Assembly: GCA_031279695.1 (NCBI GenBank)
Contig: JAITIA010000087.1
Coordinates: 1 to 40,703 of the forward strand
Length of the DNA: 40,703 nt
Reading direction: 5' to 3'
DNA from: Prevotellaceae bacterium
Lineage (GTDB): Bacteria; Bacteroidota; Bacteroidia; Bacteroidales; UBA932
Below the pieces are notes generated by a model. The model was not told where the DNA came from, made no database searches, and worked only from the letters and a program-made list of their open reading frames with translations. Shown one piece after another: positions 1 to 8,766 of the stretch. Positions within the stretch are counted from its first letter, which is position 1. Each line of letters begins with the position of its first letter. Both the position numbers and the translations under genes were made by a program.

Positions 1-8
1 CAATCACC

Positions 9-36
9 GTAGAGACGGGGCGCGCCCCGTCTCTAC
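9..36. repeat. 28-base perfect palindrome (GTAGAGACGGGG type)
   Basis: The two halves are exact reverse complements: GTAGAGACGGGGCG followed by its complement. An identical copy lies at 31723-31750, and in both places it is preceded by CACC and followed by AT. A diverged relative sits at about 31786-31812. Short palindromes of this GTAGAGACG...CGTCTCTAC type are scattered in other bacterial genomes, so this is probably a small interspersed repeat able to form a long hairpin. Confidence 0.8.
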
Positions 37-280
37 ATCGGCAGGCACAGCCTGCCAGAATAAACCGGACGAGGCACAGCCCCGTCCGAACAGAGGGCGG
101 GGTCGTGTCCGCAGGCTGAGCCTGCGGTTAATAAAGTTCCGTCCCTGCGGGACAGTATTAATAATTAACTGATTAATTGATTAATTGATTAACTGAATAT
201 TGCCTGCGGCGGACAGGCTGGGACGTAAACGGCTCAGCCTGCCAGCCGCAGGCATTATTCACTAATCATTAATCACTAAT

Positions 281-299
281 AAAGTCCCTGCGGGACTTT
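281..299. repeat. Palindrome AAAGTCCCTGCGGGACTTT
   Basis: This 19-base inverted repeat is centred on GTCCCTGCGGGAC. Related copies lie at 141-153, about 31505-31518, 31572-31585, 31617-31633, 31671-31688 and 31933-31950, in both orientations. It could act as a weak hairpin terminator, but its scattered occurrence in gene-free DNA suggests a small repeat family. Confidence 0.65.
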
Positions 300-338
300 T
301 GATTGATATGACGTTCATTTCTTAATAATATTCTAATA

Positions 339-376
339 GATATTTTATCAATAGCACCTCAAAAAAAGATTTAGCC
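339..376. repeat. 38-base interspersed repeat, left copy
   Basis: The element runs from GATATTTTATCAATAGCACC to AGATTTAGCC. Its first 34 bases recur exactly at 32010-32043, and its last 26 bases recur directly before that at 31984-32009, so the right-hand site carries one and a half tandem copies. Nothing in it suggests coding. Confidence 0.75.
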
Positions 377-444
377 AAAAAAAGAGTGGTATTCATGATG
401 ATTGTTTGCCGTTTTTTCGTGGTTATTCGTTATTCGTAATTGAA

Positions 445-473
445 AAGGGCTGTTCTGAAAAAGAACAGCCCTT
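445..473 (-). terminator. Terminator of the str operon
   Basis: AAGGGCTGTTCT (445-456) and AGAACAGCCCTT (462-473) form a perfect 12-bp stem with a 5-base loop. Read on the minus strand, the stem is followed by TTTT. It lies about 30 bases past the fusA stop, so transcription of rpsL-rpsG-fusA probably ends here and does not continue into an S10 operon. Confidence 0.85.
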
Positions 474-505
474 GACACTATTAATAATTATAATACAAAT
501 ACTTA

Positions 506-2620
506 TCATTCATCAACCGAATGCTTGTTGTGTCCGCTTGATTCTTCAATAATATTTTTTGAAATATTTGTCGGCACTTCGGCGTAATGCGAAAATTCCA
601 TGGTCGAAGTAGCCCGTCCGGAAGTGATGGTTCTCAGTACGGTTACGTAACCAAACTGTTCGGACAAAGGCACTTTGGCTTTCACCGAGCGGGCATTGGC
701 TTTCGATTCCATGCCGGTGATTTGTCCGCGTCGTTTGTTGAGGTCGCCGATTACATCGCCCATATTTTCCTCCGGAGTAACCACTTCGAGCGACATGATT
801 GGCTCCATGATGATTGGTTTTGCTTTTCCGGCGGCATGACGGAAGGCGGCACGGGCGCAGATTTCAAATGAAAGCTGGTCGGAATCGACGGTGTGATAGG
901 AGCCGTCTTTGAGCACGACTTTAAGGTTTTCGACCTGATAGCCGGCAAGAGGTCCGTTTGCCATGGCTTCTTTGAAGCCTTTTTCAACTGCGGGGATAAA
1001 TTCTTTGGGGATGTTTCCGCCTTTGACATTATCAACAAATTGCAGTCCGGTAACGCCTTCGTCGCAGGGACTGATTTGGACGATAATGTCGGCAAATTTT
1101 CCACGTCCGCCGGTCTGTTTTTTAAACACTTCGCGATGTTCAATAACGCCGGTAATTGCTTCCTTGTAGTTTACCTGCGGGGCGCCCTGATTGATTTCCA
1201 CGCCAAATTCACGTTTGAGGCGATCGACAATAATTTCGAGGTGAAGTTCGCCCATTCCGCTGATAACGGTTTGACCTGTATCGTGGTCGGTTTTGACGCT
1301 GAAAGTGGGGTCTTCCTCCGAAAGTTTGCCAAGAGCGATGCCTAATTTGTCGATGTCCTTCTGTGTTTTGGGTTCGACGGCGAGGCCGATAACGGGGTCG
1401 GGGAAGCTCATCGATTCGAGAGTGATAACGTGCTTTTCGTCGCAGATAGTATCGCCTGTGCGGAGTTCCTTAAAGCCCACGGCGGCGCAAATGTCGCCGG
1501 CTTCAACAAATTCGATTGGGTTTTGCTTGTTGGAGTGCATTTGATAGAGGCGTGCAACCCGTTCTTTTTTGTCGGAGCGGGTATTGTAGGTATATGAGCC
1601 GGCGTCGAGTTTGCCGGAATATGCGCGTACAAAAGCCAGCCGCCCGACAAAGGGGTCGGTTGCTATTTTGAATACCAGACCGCAGAAGGGTTCTTTGACG
1701 GAAGGTTCGCGGACGACTTCGTTGCCGCTGTTGTCGAGACCTTCGACCCGACCTTTGTCCAAAGGACTGGGGAGGTAGCGCATAACGGCGTCGAGCAGAT
1801 ACTGAACGCCTTTGTTTTTGAATGAAGAGCCGCATAGAACGGGGATAATGCTCATTCCGATGGTTGCCTTGCGGATGGTGTCCACAATTTCGTCTTCGGT
1901 AATAGATTCGGGATTGTCGAAGAATTTTTCGAGCAGGTCGTCGTTGTATTCGGCTATTGCTTCCACAAGTTTTTCGCGCCATTCGCTTACTTCGGCAAGC
2001 ATGTCGGCAGGCACGTCCCTGATGGTAAAATTATCTCTGACGGTTTTATCGTCGTTATAGATAATTGCCTTGTTTGAAATGAGATCGATAATTCCGTCGA
2101 ACTTGTCTTCTGCGCCTATGGGCAGTGCGATAGGGACGGGATTTGCTCCGAGTTTTTCGCGAATTTCGCCAAGCACGTTGTAATAGTCGGCTCCAACTCT
2201 GTCCATTTTATTAACGTAAGCAATACGCGGCACTTTGTATTTGTCGGCTTGCCGCCATACTGTTTCTGACTGTGGCTCAACGCCGCCAACGGCGCAAAAG
2301 GTTGCGACCGCTCCGTCGAGCACTCTCAGCGAGCGTTCTACTTCGACGGTAAAATCGACGTGTCCCGGAGTATCAATCAGATTGATGTGATAGGTTTCTC
2401 CGCCATAGTTCCAGAAGGTTGTGGTGGCTGCGGAGGTAATGGTGATACCGCGTTCCTGTTCCTGCACCATCCAGTCCATGGTAGCGGCGCCGTCGTGCAC
2501 TTCGCCCACGCGATGAGTTTTTCCGGTGTAGAACAGAATGCGTTCCGATGTTGTTGTTTTTCCGGCGTCAATATGAGCCATGATACCGATATTTCTGGTA
2601 TATTTTAAATCTCTTGCCAT
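506..2620 (-). CDS. fusA: Elongation factor G
   Basis: This is the 704-residue GTPase that moves tRNA and mRNA through the ribosome after peptide bond formation and, with ribosome recycling factor, helps split ribosomes. The G-domain motifs are clear near the N-terminus: AHIDAGKTT (G1), RGITI (switch I), DTPGH (G3) and NKMD (G4). The remaining domains, including the domain IV region GGRGKFADI, are intact, and the length is normal for the family. It is the last gene of the str operon, starting 18 bases after rpsG stops, and a strong terminator follows. Some Bacteroidota have more than one EF-G. Placement behind rpsL and rpsG marks this as the main copy. Confidence 0.97.
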   Translation of the reverse strand: MARDLKYTRNIGIMAHIDAGKTTTSERILFYTGKTHRVGEVHDGAATMDWMVQEQERGITITSAATTTFWNYGGETYHINLIDTPGHVDFTVEVERSLRVLDGAVATFCAVGGVEPQSETVWRQADKYKVPRIAYVNKMDRVGADYYNVLGEIREKLGANPVPIALPIGAEDKFDGIIDLISNKAIIYNDDKTVRDNFTIRDVPADMLAEVSEWREKLVEAIAEYNDDLLEKFFDNPESITEDEIVDTIRKATIGMSIIPVLCGSSFKNKGVQYLLDAVMRYLPSPLDKGRVEGLDNSGNEVVREPSVKEPFCGLVFKIATDPFVGRLAFVRAYSGKLDAGSYTYNTRSDKKERVARLYQMHSNKQNPIEFVEAGDICAAVGFKELRTGDTICDEKHVITLESMSFPDPVIGLAVEPKTQKDIDKLGIALGKLSEEDPTFSVKTDHDTGQTVISGMGELHLEIIVDRLKREFGVEINQGAPQVNYKEAITGVIEHREVFKKQTGGRGKFADIIVQISPCDEGVTGLQFVDNVKGGNIPKEFIPAVEKGFKEAMANGPLAGYQVENLKVVLKDGSYHTVDSDQLSFEICARAAFRHAAGKAKPIIMEPIMSLEVVTPEENMGDVIGDLNKRRGQITGMESKANARSVKAKVPLSEQFGYVTVLRTITSGRATSTMEFSHYAEVPTNISKNIIEESSGHNKHSVDE

Positions 2621-2638
2621 GTTTAATATTTGCAGGGA

Positions 2639-3115
2639 TTACATTCTGAAGTGAGCAAAGGCTTTGTTGGCTTCAGCCATTTTATGCATGTCTTCTTTGC
2701 GTTTAAAGGCTCCTCCTTCACAGTTATAAGCCGCAATTATTTCGCCGCACAGTTTTTCTGCCATCGAGCGCCCCGAACGTTTGCGGGCGTATAACAGCAT
2801 GTTTTTTATACTCAATGATATTTTCCGTTCGGGTCGTACCTCAATAGGAACCTGAAAGTTAGCGCCACCCACGCGACGGCTTTTTACTTCAACTTGAGGA
2901 GTAACATTCTCAAGGGCTTTTTTCCAGATTTCTAAAGGCGCCTGTTCAGAATCTTTCATCTTCTCACCAACCATATTCAACGCATTGTAGAATATGGTAA
3001 ATGCAATACTCTTCTTTCCCCCGTACATCAAGTTGTTGACGAAGCGCGTAACTAATGCGTCGCCAAATTTTGGGTCGGGAAGTAGAATCCTCTTTTTAGG
3101 CTTTGTTTTTCTCAT
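2639..3115 (-). CDS. rpsG: 30S ribosomal protein S7
   Basis: S7 is a primary 16S rRNA-binding protein that nucleates assembly of the 30S head and lines the E site. The 158-residue product starts MRKTKPKKR and contains the conserved segments [18 protein letters not shown] and [17 protein letters not shown] typical of bacterial S7. Its length is normal. It lies between rpsL (14 bases upstream) and fusA (18 bases downstream), the usual str operon order. In E. coli S7 also represses its own operon by binding the rpsL-rpsG spacer. The spacer here is too short for that structure, so the same control is unlikely. Confidence 0.97.
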   Translation of the reverse strand: MRKTKPKKRILLPDPKFGDALVTRFVNNLMYGGKKSIAFTIFYNALNMVGEKMKDSEQAPLEIWKKALENVTPQVEVKSRRVGGANFQVPIEVRPERKISLSIKNMLLYARKRSGRSMAEKLCGEIIAAYNCEGGAFKRKEDMHKMAEANKAFAHFRM

Positions 3116-3129
3116 TACTTTTTACCTTT

Positions 3130-3534
3130 TTACTTTTTTTGATTACTTTTAACTGTTTTACTTTCTTTTGGTCGTTTAGTACCATAGAGCGAACGCCCCT
3201 GTTTTCGACCTTCGACGCCGGAAGCGTCGAGCGCTCCGCGTACCAAGTGATAACGGACTCCGGGCAGGTCTTTTACACGACCACCGCGTACAAGTACAAT
3301 CGAATGTTCTTGCAGATTGTGTCCTTCGCCCGGGATATAGGCATTGACCTCTTTGAGGTTGGTGAGCCTGACGCGGGCAACTTTTCTCATTGCTGAGTTC
3401 GGTTTTTTGGGCGTGGTAGTGTACACGCGAACGCAAACGCCTCGACGTTGTGGACAAGCGTCCAAAGCCGGCGCTTTGCTGTTTTTTACCGATTTTTTAC
3501 GTCCTTTTCGGACTAATTGTTGAATTGTTAACAT
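3130..3534 (-). CDS. rpsL: 30S ribosomal protein S12
   Basis: S12 sits at the decoding centre and helps control accuracy. The 134-residue product begins [12 protein letters not shown] and carries the universally conserved [10 protein letters not shown] and [12 protein letters not shown] segments. The lysines in these segments, whose substitution gives streptomycin resistance in other bacteria, are both present, so the protein is of the sensitive type. It is the first gene of the str operon and has a good Bacteroidota promoter 59-90 bases upstream of its start. Confidence 0.97.
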   Translation of the reverse strand: MLTIQQLVRKGRKKSVKNSKAPALDACPQRRGVCVRVYTTTPKKPNSAMRKVARVRLTNLKEVNAYIPGEGHNLQEHSIVLVRGGRVKDLPGVRYHLVRGALDASGVEGRKQGRSLYGTKRPKESKTVKSNQKK

Positions 3535-3592
3535 ATAAAAAATGCTGTTATTCTTAATTTTAACTATTAAATCTGTCTTTCAAAACAGGCTG

Positions 3593-3621
3593 CAAAGGTA
3601 TATATTTTTTTTTAATTGCAA
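3593..3621 (-). promoter_or_regulatory. Promoter of the str operon
   Basis: On the minus strand, TTG (3621-3619) is followed after 18 bases by TACCTTTG (3600-3593), a full match to the Bacteroidota -33/-7 consensus TTG...TAnnTTTG. It directs transcription toward rpsL, which starts at 3534. Confidence 0.75.
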
Positions 3622-3660
3622 AAATTTTTTTGAAAAAGTTTGAGAAAACAAAGAAAATTA

Positions 3661-3689
3661 TTGCATTTAATTATTTTTTTGTACTTTTA
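3661..3689 (+). promoter_or_regulatory. Promoter of the beta-lactamase-like gene
   Basis: TTG (3661-3663), an 18-base spacer and TACTTTTA (3682-3689) match the Bacteroidota consensus with one change in the last base. The start codon is at 3714. It lies back to back with the str promoter. Confidence 0.6.
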
Positions 3690-3713
3690 CGGCGGTAAAA
3701 TACGATAGTTGAT

Positions 3714-4928
3714 ATGATTAAATTTTGGCGTCTGATATTGATAATGTGTGTGTTTACGACGAACATCGAGGCGCAGAATACAAGACAGATTTATAAATTA
3801 TTGAAAAAAAACAGCGATATTGAACGGGTTATTTCGTCGGAAATATACGACGTACAGATTATCTGTACACAAATCGAACGAAAAAAAGGACAAATAAAAT
3901 TCAAAGATTATTATTACCGACCGGACGCCAACTATTTTTATCCATCGACGGCGGTGGCGTTGCCGGCTGCCGTGCTGACGCTGGAAAAACTTAATACTCT
4001 GGCAAAAGACTATGAGGTGGACAAGTTCCGCAATGTCAGAATCGAAGACCCGAACGCTGTTCGCCCGATACCTGTCGATACACTGAACAGTTTTGCCGAA
4101 ATTTTGCGCAAAATGATGACCGAAAACGATAAAACGGCATTCAATAATTGCTATGATTTCCTTGATCAGCAATATTTTAACGAAACATTTCACAAATTGG
4201 GCTATCCACGCACCTGGTTTCTGCATAAACTCAACAACAAACCTCCCGAAGATTCGCGCCACACCAGTTCGCTGATATTCTTCAAAACCAATATCAAAAG
4301 TTATTTCATCGATATAATGTTTCTCAAACGGCATCCCACAATAGTCCCTTTTTTGAACGTATATGTCAAAAAATCAGCGATTAATCCCATAGACTATTAT
4401 TCCGTACAACCCGCTGTTCCGGCAGGAAAAGCACATTTGAAAAACGACACGCTGGTGCATGAGCCAATGAACTTTGCGAAAATGAACAAGTTCCCGATTA
4501 AGGAAATGCACGAGTTTCTCAAAATGGTGATTTTCCCCGAACTCCATACCCGCAAACCCAATCTCTCGGACGAGGACTATAAAATGCTTTATCAATATAT
4601 GCTTGCAAATAAGAAACATATACTGTCCGACAATCAGAATCCAGCCATCAAAATATTCAACAATTCGGGCATGGACATGGGCTTTTTGATTGATAATGCA
4701 TACATTGTAGATACCGACAAGGGAACGGAGATGCTGATGACAATAGTTGTGAAATGTAATCGCGACGATATTTTCCACGCAAATCACCATGAATACGAAA
4801 CTGTGGGCTTGCCGTTTATAAAAAAAGCCTCGCAAATTATTTACAATCATCTTGTTAGCCGCCAATCGTCGGACGCTGTCGAAAAATACAAAAGTATGAC
4901 AGAACAGCAAATAGCCGAAAACCGATAA
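3714..4928 (+). CDS. Exported beta-lactamase-fold protein, catalytic motifs lost
   Basis: The 404-residue product has a signal peptide (cleavage near residue 20, IEA-QNT). Its layout resembles the class A beta-lactamase-like serine hydrolases common in Bacteroidota: a FYPSTAVALPAAVLTLEKL segment (76-93) where the SxxK motif belongs, TENDKTAFNNCYDFL (136-150) at the SDN position, an RHT segment (182-184), and a C-terminal GFLIDNAYIVD strand (323-333). The SxxK lysine is absent (alanine at 82 if aligned on the following LP), SDN reads END, and the late K-T/V-G motif reads NSG (317-319). I infer a binding or structural protein rather than an active hydrolase. The family assignment rests on remembered motif order and is moderately sure. 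The ABC gene follows after 20 bases, probably in the same transcript. Confidence 0.7.
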   Translation: MIKFWRLILIMCVFTTNIEAQNTRQIYKLLKKNSDIERVISSEIYDVQIICTQIERKKGQIKFKDYYYRPDANYFYPSTAVALPAAVLTLEKLNTLAKDYEVDKFRNVRIEDPNAVRPIPVDTLNSFAEILRKMMTENDKTAFNNCYDFLDQQYFNETFHKLGYPRTWFLHKLNNKPPEDSRHTSSLIFFKTNIKSYFIDIMFLKRHPTIVPFLNVYVKKSAINPIDYYSVQPAVPAGKAHLKNDTLVHEPMNFAKMNKFPIKEMHEFLKMVIFPELHTRKPNLSDEDYKMLYQYMLANKKHILSDNQNPAIKIFNNSGMDMGFLIDNAYIVDTDKGTEMLMTIVVKCNRDDIFHANHHEYETVGLPFIKKASQIIYNHLVSRQSSDAVEKYKSMTEQQIAENR

Positions 4929-4948
4929 CGACAGATTAGACCTACGAG

Positions 4949-6352
4949 ATGACCAACAAAGTGCTGATTGCCATTGAAAACGCCACATTTCGCAAAGGCG
5001 GACAAACAGTGTTTCCCGATACCGATTTTGAACTGCAAGCAGGTGAAAATATTGCTGTTACAGGAGCAAACGGCGCAGGAAAAACAACATTTCTCGAACT
5101 CTTGCAGGGACAACTGGTTACGGTGCAGGGCGAAATGCGATATACTCTTGACCAACAACAGATTGCCGCAGTATATTTCAGCGACCCCACGCTGCGATAC
5201 GAAAATTTCTACTATCAGCAACGCTACAACTCCTCCGAAACGGAAGGCATAATCACTGTGCGCGATTTTACCGAATACGGCGAAATAACTAACTGTGAAA
5301 CAGGCGATACGGCTCTGTTCGACGCGCTTGGCATCGACCGGCTGCTGGACATGGAAATAATCAAACTGTCGAACGGTCAGTTCAAAAAAATGCTTATTGC
5401 CAAAGCATTGACGAAAAAAACCTCACTGCTGCTGCTCGACAATCTGTACACCGGACTCGACCGGCAGTCGCGAAAATATCTCTCCGAAACAATCGAAACA
5501 ATAGCATCGTCGGGCACAAGTATTGTGATGACCAGCGAAATGGGCGATGTTCCCGAAATAATCAACCGCGTGCTTGCAATCGAAAACTGCCGCATTGGAA
5601 ATATTTGTTCGAGAACGGATTTTTATCCGACACAATCACCTGTTGCACAGCACAATCTGCCTCCCATGCCCTGTCCGCCGGAAAAAACTTTTGAAATTGC
5701 CGTCCACTTCGACAATGTGTCGATTGCATACTACGGCAAAACAATTGTAAAAGAGATAAATCTGACTGTCAGACACGGAGAAAAATGGATTCTGGCAGGT
5801 CCAAACGGATCAGGAAAAACCATGCTCCTGAGCCTGATTTTTGCCGACAATCCGCAGGCTTATTCCAACAATATCATTCTTTTCGACCGCAAACGCGGAA
5901 CGGGCGAAAGTATCTGGGATATTAAGGACAAAACGGGTTTTGTATCCCCCGAAATGCATCTGTATCAACGTCGTAACAAAACCTGCCGCGAAGTGATTAT
6001 GAACGTGCTGAACGAAAATCCATACAACAGAATTGCGCCAACCGACAGTATTTTACACTTTATCGATAATCTGTTCAACTATTTTCGTCTGGCAAATATC
6101 GCCGACCAACCTTTTGCACAAGTATCAACTGGACAGCAAAGCGTTGTGATTCTGATAAGAGCGCTGGCAAAAAATGCGCCAATGCTCATTCTCGACGAGC
6201 CTTTTCAGGGCATGGACGCAGGCACAGTTGCCGCCGCCAAACTGCTGCTCGAACATTACTGCCACAATCGTACTCTGATTTTTGTTTCGCACATTCCGGA
6301 AGAAATCCCCGAAGGAATTACCGACTTCAAATGGCTTAATCTGAACACATAA
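4949..6352 (+). CDS. Tandem ABC ATPase, ModF-like
   Basis: This 467-residue protein has two fused ATP-binding cassettes and no membrane segment. Domain 1 (about 1-195) has Walker A GANGAGKTT (near 39-47), signature LSNGQ and a Walker B reading LLLLDN. Domain 2 (about 230-467) has Walker A GPNGSGKT, signature VSTGQQ, Walker B LILDEP and a switch histidine in FVSHIPEE. Architecture and length resemble E. coli ModF, whose role is poorly known. In domain 1 the usual catalytic glutamate after Walker B is asparagine, so that site probably binds ATP without efficient hydrolysis. No permease gene is adjacent, so transport is not implied. It probably shares a transcript with the upstream exported protein. 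Confidence 0.85.
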   Translation: MTNKVLIAIENATFRKGGQTVFPDTDFELQAGENIAVTGANGAGKTTFLELLQGQLVTVQGEMRYTLDQQQIAAVYFSDPTLRYENFYYQQRYNSSETEGIITVRDFTEYGEITNCETGDTALFDALGIDRLLDMEIIKLSNGQFKKMLIAKALTKKTSLLLLDNLYTGLDRQSRKYLSETIETIASSGTSIVMTSEMGDVPEIINRVLAIENCRIGNICSRTDFYPTQSPVAQHNLPPMPCPPEKTFEIAVHFDNVSIAYYGKTIVKEINLTVRHGEKWILAGPNGSGKTMLLSLIFADNPQAYSNNIILFDRKRGTGESIWDIKDKTGFVSPEMHLYQRRNKTCREVIMNVLNENPYNRIAPTDSILHFIDNLFNYFRLANIADQPFAQVSTGQQSVVILIRALAKNAPMLILDEPFQGMDAGTVAAAKLLLEHYCHNRTLIFVSHIPEEIPEGITDFKWLNLNT

Positions 6353-6404
6353 AATCTTTACGGATAACATTTCATCCGCATGAAAATTTTTCACCCTCTC
6401 AAAA

Positions 6405-7484
6405 TTATTTGTACACACGATTAAACCATTCTATTCTTTGATAATAGAAATCCAGAGCGGGATAATGTCCGGGTATATAGCAATTTAAACCGCAACTTCG
6501 CTGTATTTCAGCAATATCGAGTATTTGTGGCGTATGATCTTCAAATATCACCGCAGCGTTCAGTGCGGCTACAAACGACTGCCATTCAGGAGTATTACCT
6601 GCAATTGCCTCAATGTAGTCCTTGAAATCAAAAAAGATCAATTCTTTTTCGTATTTCTGAATAGCCGACAAATCGATGTCGGCAATGGCTGCGCCATATT
6701 TTTTTATTATTGAGGCTGTTATTGCGGCAAGTTCGTTGATTTTGCGCACATCGGTAACCGTCATCGCACCTGCCGGATAGTAATAGTTTCGATAATACGT
6801 CATAAATTCCTGTGCCACAGCAACAATATCGGCTTTCGGCTTGAACAGATGGCTGATAATTCTGTCGTAGGGAAATCCGCCTTCCAGCACTTCGGTAACG
6901 GACGCGAGTAGATACTCTGTACAGTTACGCAGTTCATAAACAACCTCTATACCAGACATATTGCAGGCGTCGAATGCTATAAACTCATATTTGCCCGACA
7001 GTTTTGCCAAATCATAAATTTCCATAGTGTTGTTGCCGTCTTCGCCGAACACTCTTGTGGTGGGTGAAGGCGCTGGCAACCAGCCGGAAGCGTGCGACCA
7101 GAGTATCAATCCGTAAGATTTGGCGGGATAGCGCTGCTTGATGTCCGACAATACTTTGTTCATCACTTCGATGGAACAGGAATTTTGTTCACCGTATTTG
7201 ATTACTTCGGGCGATACGACGCCGGATGTTCTGTCGGGCACAATTTCCAGAACGTATGGTGTTTTTCTCGATTGATCGACATAAACCACCAGCCGCCCGT
7301 TGTTTGTTTTGTCCCAGCCGAGTTCCATTTCGTTCAAATCTTTGTCCACCTGCGAATTTAAACTGTTGTCGGCTACCATATAAACAATCACCGTTCGCTC
7401 AGCCGGCAGAGGCGTTTCCTGCTTTTTGCTGCACGAAACAGCAATTAACATCAAAAAAATGCTCCCGTACTTTATTTTATTCAT
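6405..7484 (-). CDS. Clostripain-family (C11) cysteine peptidase lipoprotein
   Basis: The 359-residue product starts with a lipoprotein signal (LMLIAVSC, Cys18), so it is probably anchored on the cell envelope. The C11 catalytic pair is visible: His131 in LILWSHASGW and Cys174 in EFIAFDACNMSG, each after a hydrophobic beta strand as expected for the caspase-like fold. C11 enzymes usually cut after arginine or lysine and many self-process. Specificity cannot be read here. The gene is monocistronic, convergent with the ABC gene, and has a good promoter at 7587-7616. A 41-base block covering that promoter is nearly identical to the manA promoter. Confidence 0.9.
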   Translation of the reverse strand: MNKIKYGSIFLMLIAVSCSKKQETPLPAERTVIVYMVADNSLNSQVDKDLNEMELGWDKTNNGRLVVYVDQSRKTPYVLEIVPDRTSGVVSPEVIKYGEQNSCSIEVMNKVLSDIKQRYPAKSYGLILWSHASGWLPAPSPTTRVFGEDGNNTMEIYDLAKLSGKYEFIAFDACNMSGIEVVYELRNCTEYLLASVTEVLEGGFPYDRIISHLFKPKADIVAVAQEFMTYYRNYYYPAGAMTVTDVRKINELAAITASIIKKYGAAIADIDLSAIQKYEKELIFFDFKDYIEAIAGNTPEWQSFVAALNAAVIFEDHTPQILDIAEIQRSCGLNCYIPGHYPALDFYYQRIEWFNRVYK

Positions 7485-7713
7485 CTATTCCTGTTTTTTA
7501 AATCCATTTATATATTTCTGTTTTTTAATTGTTTGAGTATCCGCATACGGCGCTTCTTCGTAAAAATCCGTTTACAAAAACAGCCGCAAAATTACATAAA
7601 AATCGGGAAATTCCAAGCGCGTAAGTAAAAGGCATTTCAAATTGTCGCCTCAATCCAAGCAGCGATAGGGGAATGATTTTTAATCCGATCAATAACCTCA
7701 TAAACAGATATTT
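7485..7713. other. Intergenic region with clostripain-gene promoter
   Basis: No gene is seen. The stretch holds the minus-strand promoter at 7587-7616 and an AT-rich leader of about 100 bases before the peptidase start. The rest separates it from the upstream pseudouridine synthase gene. Confidence 0.6.
7587..7616 (-). promoter_or_regulatory. Promoter of the C11 peptidase gene
   Basis: On the minus strand, TTG (7616-7614), a 19-base spacer and TAATTTTG (7594-7587) fit the Bacteroidota consensus. The surrounding 41 bases (7585-7625) match the manA promoter region at 22401-22441 with only three differences. Confidence 0.65.
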
Positions 7714-8766
7714 CTATTCTATTCTGTATTTCACATAGTTTCGCCAGCGGTCGATAACATGTTGCATATCGGGGGCGAGTTCTGCTTCGAAAAGCATTTC
7801 CCGATTTGTTGATGGATGCACAAATCCGAGCAGTCCGGCGTGCAGAGCCTGACGCGGAAGGACGGTGAAACAGTTGGCAACAAACTGTTTATATTTCGAA
7901 AAAGTTGTTCCTTTCAGAATTTTGTCGCCGCCATAGCGCTCGTCGTTGAACAGCGGATGTCCGATATGTTCCATGTGAGCGCGAATCTGGTGAGTTCGTC
8001 CTGTTTCGAGCACGCATTCAATCAGGCTCACATAGTCGAAATTTTCCAGCACTTTATAATGAGTTACAGCATGTTTGCCCTGTTCGGGACTGTCGTAGAT
8101 TTTCATTTTCATCCGGTCGTGCCGGCTGCGTCCGATATATCCGGTCAGCGTGCCTTCCTGCCGGTCGAAAGCGCCCCAAACCAGAGCGATATATTTGCGT
8201 TTAACGCTGTGCAGAAAAAACTGTTGCGCAAGTTTGGCATGGGCGATGTGATTTTTTGCAACAATCATCAGTCCAGAAGTATTTTTGTCGATTCGGTGCA
8301 CCAGCAGTCCGCCGCGTTCGTCGTCTGCCGGCATCTGCCGCCCCTGCTGTTCGAGATGCCAGAGAATGGCATTGACCAGAGTTCCGGAATAGTTACCGTG
8401 TCCGGGATGCACCACCATTCCGGCTTCTTTGTAAACCACAATCAAGTCGTTGTCTTCGTGGACAATGTTAATCGGAATATTTTCGGACAATATTTCAAGA
8501 TGCCTTTTTTCATAAGGCATCACGATTGATATTTCGTCTAACGGTTTGACCCTGTAACTCGACTTTACCGGCTTGCTGTTCACAAGGATACAGTTGGCGT
8601 CGGCGGCGGTCTGGATTCTGTTGCGCGAAATGTTTTCAATTCTGCCTGCAACAAACTTGTCGATTCTCAGAAGCGATTGTCCACGATCGACCTTAAAGTG
8701 ATAATGTTCAAATAATTCGTTCGACTCTTCGAGTTCTGTATCTTCGTTCATAATCGACTGTTTCAT
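7714..8766 (-). CDS. RluA-family 23S rRNA pseudouridine synthase
   Basis: The enzyme isomerises specific uridines in structured RNA to pseudouridine. The 350-residue product has an N-terminal S4 RNA-binding domain (about residues 32-75) and then the catalytic domain with HRIDKNTSGL, whose aspartate is the nucleophile (about residue 160), and the late RTHQIRAHMEHIGHPL motif. The frame can be extended upstream to 8847, but that would lie inside the metallopeptidase gene. I choose the ATG at 8764-8766, which overlaps the upstream TGA as ATGA and implies translational coupling. A second ATG at 8751 is also possible. It resembles RluD in layout; the exact target site is uncertain. Confidence 0.92.
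   Translation of the reverse strand: MKQSIMNEDTELEESNELFEHYHFKVDRGQSLLRIDKFVAGRIENISRNRIQTAADANCILVNSKPVKSSYRVKPLDEISIVMPYEKRHLEILSENIPINIVHEDNDLIVVYKEAGMVVHPGHGNYSGTLVNAILWHLEQQGRQMPADDERGGLLVHRIDKNTSGLMIVAKNHIAHAKLAQQFFLHSVKRKYIALVWGAFDRQEGTLTGYIGRSRHDRMKMKIYDSPEQGKHAVTHYKVLENFDYVSLIECVLETGRTHQIRAHMEHIGHPLFNDERYGGDKILKGTTFSKYKQFVANCFTVLPRQALHAGLLGFVHPSTNREMLFEAELAPDMQHVIDRWRNYVKYRIE

Larger units (their letters stand above)
1..505. other. Repeat-rich intergenic region downstream of fusA
   Basis: No coding frame is convincing here. The stretch holds a perfect 28-base palindrome (9-36), GC-rich inverted repeats around 40-130, two copies of the palindrome GTCCCTGCGGGAC (141-153 and 284-296), an AT-rich TTAATTGA tandem run (about 160-198), a GCCTGCGGCGGACAGGC element (202-218) and a 38-base element (339-376). 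Most of these recur at 31477-32043. The fusA terminator lies at 445-473. The region reads as accumulated intergenic repeats, not a broken gene. Confidence 0.75.
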
